From JACVRM01 sp046262315 (GTDB lineage Bacteria > Actinomycetota > Thermoleophilia > Gaiellales > Gaiellaceae), in contig JBHEMZ010000079.1 in assembly GCA_046262315.1 (NCBI GenBank), positions 1 through 8,518 on the forward strand: a stretch of 8,518 nt of DNA, given 5' to 3'. Below the pieces are notes generated by a model. It saw only the letters and a program-made list of their open reading frames with translations, did not search any database and was not told where the DNA came from. This document shows, piece after piece, positions 5,644 through 8,518 of this stretch (positions are counted from its first letter, which is position 1; every line of letters begins with the position of its first letter). A program made the translations under genes and the position numbers.

Positions 5644-6038
5644 TTGATCGTCTACGCGGCGCTGCCCCGGATCACCTTCACGAGCCCTCAGATCGCGGCC
5701 GTCGGGCTCACCGACGAGCAGGCGAAGGCGCAGGGGCTCGACTGCTTCTGCCGCACGCTCCCGCTCGAGCACGTCCCCCGCGCACTCGTCGAGCGCGACA
5801 CGCGTGGGCTCGTCAAGCTCGTAGTCGAGTGGGCGACGCGGCGCGTCGTCGGCGCCACCGTGGTCTCGGAGGGGGCCGGCGACGTGATCCTCGCCGGCGT
5901 CTACGCCGTCCAGTTCGGGCTCACGCTCGACCAGATCACGGAGACCTGGGCGCCCTACTTGACGATGAGCAAGGGCTTCAAGCTCGCCGCCCAGACCTTC
6001 GATAGCGACGTCGCCCACTCTCCTGCTGCGCGGCATGA
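5644..6038 (+). pseudogene. merA: mercuric reductase remnant, C-terminal dimerisation domain only
   Basis: MerA reduces Hg(II) to Hg(0) with NADPH in the cytoplasm. Only the last roughly 125 residues remain. Homology starts abruptly at YAALPRITFTSPQIAAVGLT and continues through LVERDTRGLVKLV to WAPYLTMSKGFKLAAQTFD, a MerA hallmark that includes a conserved active-site tyrosine. The FAD and NADPH folds and the redox CxxxxC are absent. The Hg-binding tail LSCCAA followed by TGA (6036-6038) is present but one frame over; a single missing base near 6017-6021 separates it. Unrepaired, the frame runs into a nonsense tail to 6156. A TTG at 5644 has GAGGAG 7 nt upstream (5631-5636), so the fragment could still be translated, perhaps by chance. 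It cannot be a working reductase alone. Confidence 0.88.
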
Positions 6039-7577
6039 GCGCCCGCGACCGTCAGAGTCGGCAAGTGGACGAGCGGTTCGACGCCGTCGTGCTCGGCGCC
6101 GGGCCGGCCGGAGAGGTTGCGACCGGGATCCCTCGCCGACGCCGGGCTGCGAGTAGCGCTCGTCGAGCGGGAGCTCGTGGGAGGTGAGTGCGGCTACTGG
6201 GCCTGCATCCCCTCGAAGACGCTGCTGCGCCCGCCCGAGGCCCGCAACGAGAGCAGTCGGGCAGCGGGCGTCGCGACGCCCACTCTGGACTGGGCGCAGG
6301 TCGCTGCCTACCGAGACTGGATGATCCGCGATCTCGACGACACCGACACCGTCAACGGATACGAGCAGCGAGGCGCCACCGTCTTCAAGGAAGCGGGCAA
6401 GCTCGCGGGCCCCGGACGGGTCGAGGTAGAGGGGCGCTTGCTCGAATCGGACCACGTCCTCCTCGCCACCGGCTCCGATCCAGTGATCCCGGCGATCGCA
6501 GGGCTCGACGAGGTCGGCTGCTGGACAAACCGCGAGGCAACGACGCTGAAGGAGATCCCGGCCAGCGCCGTCTTCATCGGCGGCGGCCCGGTCGGGATCG
6601 AGCTGGGCCAGATGCTCGCCCGCTTCGGCTCGCAGGTGACGATCGTCCACGGGTCGGAGCAGCTGCTCGGGCGCGAGGATCCCCAGGTGAGCGAGCTGAT
6701 CAGGGCGGAGCTCGAGGCGGACGGTGTTCGGCTCGTCCTCGGACGGCAGGCTACCCGGGTCCGCCTGGACGGCGCCGCCCGGGTCGTCGAGTTCGAGGAC
6801 GGCAGCGAGGTCCGCGGCCAGCGCAAATACCAGGCGCGGGTCACCACCGACAACATCCTCGGCAACGACGCGACCGCCGACTATCGCGCGATCCCGCGCG
6901 TCGTCTTCTCCGATCCGGAGATCGCCGCAGTCGGTCTGACCGCAGCGCAAGCATTCGAGCAGGGCATCGACACCGGCGTCGCGACGATCGAACTCGCAGA
7001 CTCGATCGCCCGGCCCTACACCTACGAGCAGAATCCGCGCGGCCGGCTCGGCCTCGTCGTCGACCGGCAGCGTGAGCTCCTCGTCGGCGCCTGGGCGGTC
7101 GCCCCGCTCGCCGGCGAATGGATCCACCACGCCGTCCTCGCGATCCGCGCCGAGATCCCGCTGGCCGTGCTCCGCGACACGATCGCGCAGTTCCCCACCT
7201 ACAGCGAGGGCTACGTCAGCGCACTCAGGACCTTGCCCCGGGAGGACGGCCTCAGGGAGGCGGTGAGAGAAGAAGTCGACCGACGATTCAGCCGGCCGCT
7301 CGCCGCTCCGCTTCCGTCTTCACGGCATCGAGCGAGCCTCGCACCGCTGCTTCCCATTTGCCGGCCACGAGCGCTCCCCACCAGCGGCCGAGTGCCCACA
7401 GGTCGGTCCCCAACTCGCCGCTGTAGCGAAGCTCCGTTCCCCGCTCGCTTTCGCCAAGCTCGAAGCGCTCGACCACGTGCGGCACCGGCCCGCGCACGAG
7501 CCGAAAGTAGACCCGGTCCGGACGTTCGAAGCGGACCGTCTCGAGTGTCGTCGTCACGAAGTGGCGATGGTGCGTGA
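6035..7577 (+). pseudogene. NAD(P)/FAD-dependent disulfide oxidoreductase, frameshifted and internally deleted
   Basis: A class I flavoprotein disulfide reductase of the actinobacterial GYWACIPSK type, related to dihydrolipoyl dehydrogenase and MerA. ATG 6035 overlaps the restored merA stop (ATGA). The FAD-binding GAGPAG (residues 21-26) is followed by one extra base near 6125-6129 (GGGATCC); afterwards ALVERELVGGECGYWACIP carries the redox Cys pair (codons 6189 and 6204). The NAD(P)-binding GGGPVG follows at about 6580. Near 6814-6826 the protein passes directly from DGSEVRGQ to KYQARVTTDNIL, losing in frame some 60-70 residues that normally include the ATGRxP strand and the second FAD-contact GD motif. 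The C-terminal interface domain ends near 7240 with FPTYSEGY, without the HxHP of dihydrolipoyl dehydrogenases. The frame then runs on to 7577, antisense to the SRPBCC gene, so the natural stop may be lost. Almost surely inactive if the sequence is correct. Confidence 0.85.
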
Positions 7578-7857
7578 AGTGCTCGGCGAGCACCACGTCG
7601 ACGCCGCGTTCGAGGACGCGCAGCTTTCGCTCGAGCGCGCGCGGCGTCCGGCCGAGGTACGGCGCCGAGATCACGTCGAACACGACATCGCGCGGCGCGT
7701 CGATCCGCAGCGTCAGCGGGCCGAGCGGCCGCAGCGACCTGCCGATATCGACATCGATCGTTAGCCTGCCGCGGACGAGCAGCCCATATGCGACAGCGGC
7801 GGCTCCGGCGAGCCCACCCGCGGCCGCCAGCAACGATGTTCGAGACGTTGCAACCAT
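7288..7857 (-). CDS. membrane-anchored SRPBCC (START-like) domain protein
   Basis: A 189-residue protein from ATG 7857-7855. An N-terminal hydrophobic helix (about residues 8-28) is followed by an SRPBCC/polyketide-cyclase-like domain (about 48-180): the opening strand LTLRIDAPRDVVFDVISAPY is the classic START of such domains, and the alternating strands up to GTELRYSGELG and a long C-terminal helix (LVAGKWEAAVRGSLDAVKTE) complete the helix-grip fold. These domains bind hydrophobic ligands; the ligand is unknown. The frame is open upstream to an ATG at 7920, adding 21 basic residues; 7857 is preferred because the helix then sits at the N-terminus and GGAG lies 3 nt upstream, though that spacing is tight. 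It lies 98 nt downstream of the sigma factor on the same strand and is probably cotranscribed. Its 3' end is overlapped by the reductase read-through frame. Confidence 0.85.
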   Translation of the reverse strand: MVATSRTSLLAAAGGLAGAAAVAYGLLVRGRLTIDVDIGRSLRPLGPLTLRIDAPRDVVFDVISAPYLGRTPRALERKLRVLERGVDVVLAEHFTHHRHFVTTTLETVRFERPDRVYFRLVRGPVPHVVERFELGESERGTELRYSGELGTDLWALGRWWGALVAGKWEAAVRGSLDAVKTEAERRAAG

Positions 7858-7955
7858 GAGCTCCCGCTTCCGATCGACCCGGCTTCGGGCGTGGACGCTG
7901 GACTTGTATTCGATGCGCATCCGCCTGTCGCCGATTCAGCGGATCGTTGTTTCGG

Positions 7956-8518
7956 CTATTCAGGATCATCCACGTACCCCGACAGCCGCTCCCACCGCTC
8001 GAACTCCTCGCGCACCTGCATTCGGGCGCGGTGGACGCGGCTCTTCGCTGCGGAGAGCGAGATGTCGAGCACGTCCGCGACCTCCTGGTTCGAGAGGCCG
8101 GCTAGGTCGCGCAGGACGAGCGGCGCTCGGTGCTCGAAGGGCAGAGAGCGGATCCGGCCGGCGAGGAACGCCCTCAGCTCGCCCGTCTCTGCGGCGCGCC
8201 CGGGGTCGCGCGCCGCCTCGGCCACACGCGACTCGATCCGCTCGACGTCCGTAAGGTCGGCAAGCGGCACATGTTTCCGGCGCAGGCGGGCAAGCGCTTC
8301 GTTGACGGCAATTCGGTACAGCCAGGTGAAGACTGCGGAGTCGCCGCGAAAGCGATCGAGGTTCCGCCAGGCCTGGACGAACGAATCCTGCGTCGTCTCC
8401 TCGACGTCGCGCTCGTCGTCTAGAAGCCGGTAGAGGACGGCGCGAACGCGATGCTCGTGGGTGCGGACGAGCTCCGCGAACGCGTCGAGGTCGCCGGCCT
8501 TTGCGCGCGCGATCAGCA
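7956..8518 (-). CDS. ECF-type RNA polymerase sigma factor (5' end beyond window)
   Basis: An open frame of 186 codons runs off the right edge; probably only a few N-terminal residues are missing. Visible residues about 11-82 form sigma region 2 (DAFAELVRTHEHRVRAVLYR, then DVEETTQDSFVQAWRNL and TWLYRIAVNEALARLRR), which binds the -10 element and core polymerase. Residues about 125-175 form region 4 (LPFEHRAPLVLRDLAGLSNQ, then VADVLDISLSAAKSRVHRAR), a helix-turn-helix for the -35. It lacks region 3, as expected for ECF sigma factors. A short acidic tail ends at a TGA (7956-7958). A GTG at 8270-8268 could be mistaken for the start but region 2 lies upstream in the same frame. No anti-sigma gene follows; the next gene on the strand is the SRPBCC protein. 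The stimulus is unknown. Confidence 0.93.
   Translation of the reverse strand, partial: LIARAKAGDLDAFAELVRTHEHRVRAVLYRLLDDERDVEETTQDSFVQAWRNLDRFRGDSAVFTWLYRIAVNEALARLRRKHVPLADLTDVERIESRVAEAARDPGRAAETGELRAFLAGRIRSLPFEHRAPLVLRDLAGLSNQEVADVLDISLSAAKSRVHRARMQVREEFERWERLSGYVDDPE

Noticed and set aside
4906..6036. Long minus-strand open frame (376 codons)
   Set aside because: It spans the DUF2269-like gene, the gene-free stretch and the merA remnant on the opposite strand without any domain pattern.
5955..7130. Long minus-strand open frame (391 codons)
   Set aside because: It is antisense to the reductase, whose Cys pair and nucleotide-binding motifs are unmistakable.
7858..7955. ECF-type promoter before the SRPBCC gene (CGAAAC with a downstream CGACA on the minus strand)
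   Set aside because: The spacing and sequence match only loosely, and such matches are expected by chance in this GC-rich DNA.

Overview
The window is high-GC, densely coding DNA with GC-rich third codon positions, frequent GTG/TTG starts, 4-bp ATGA/GTGA gene overlaps and a probable leaderless TetR transcript. This fits a high-GC Actinomycetota chromosome. The protein flavour suggests a Thermoleophilia-like soil or sediment lineage, but that is a guess. No rRNA, tRNA, CRISPR array or insertion sequence was found.

Layout. (1) Positions 3-152: the 3' end of an unidentified plus-strand gene, convergent with the next operon. (2) Positions 4517 down to 142, minus strand: a tightly packed operon in the order TetR regulator, unknown membrane protein, SCO-type copper chaperone, membrane-anchored BNR/Asp-box protein (F510_1955-like), ABC ATPase, ABC-2 permease. 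The junctions are a 3-nt gap, a 65-nt gap, a 4-nt gap, a 4-bp overlap and another 4-bp overlap. (3) Positions 4619-5340, plus strand, divergent from tetR: a His-containing one-helix small membrane protein and a four-helix DUF2269/CopD-like membrane protein. The shared intergenic region holds a TGCGACA/TGTCGCA inverted repeat over both candidate promoters. (4) Positions 5341-5643: about 300 bp without a gene, with short repeats. (5) Positions 5644 to about 7240, plus strand: two eroded flavoprotein disulfide reductases in a row. The first is a merA fragment keeping only the C-terminal domain. The second carries a frameshift and an in-frame deletion of about 60-70 codons. (6) Positions 7956 to past the right edge and 7288-7857, minus strand: an ECF-type sigma factor followed by an SRPBCC protein.

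How the genes may work together. The TetR operon and the divergent membrane pair look like one regulated envelope module. It combines copper delivery (SCO), an exported beta-propeller-like protein and an ABC exporter. Copper/respiratory assembly or metal stress is the best inference, strengthened weakly by the merA remnant next door, but no substrate can be read from the sequence.

The most notable feature is a cluster of reading-frame lesions between about 2.94 and 6.82 kb. A 4-bp tandem repeat shifts the SCO frame. Three single-base losses in the membrane gene cancel each other. One base is lost just before the MerA C-terminal Cys-Cys tail. One base is gained in the FAD-binding fold of the second reductase, which also lacks a central block. 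The flanking genes are intact. Sequencing or assembly error, pseudogenisation and slippage-based variation all remain possible for the small indels; the missing protein blocks are harder to explain as base-calling error.
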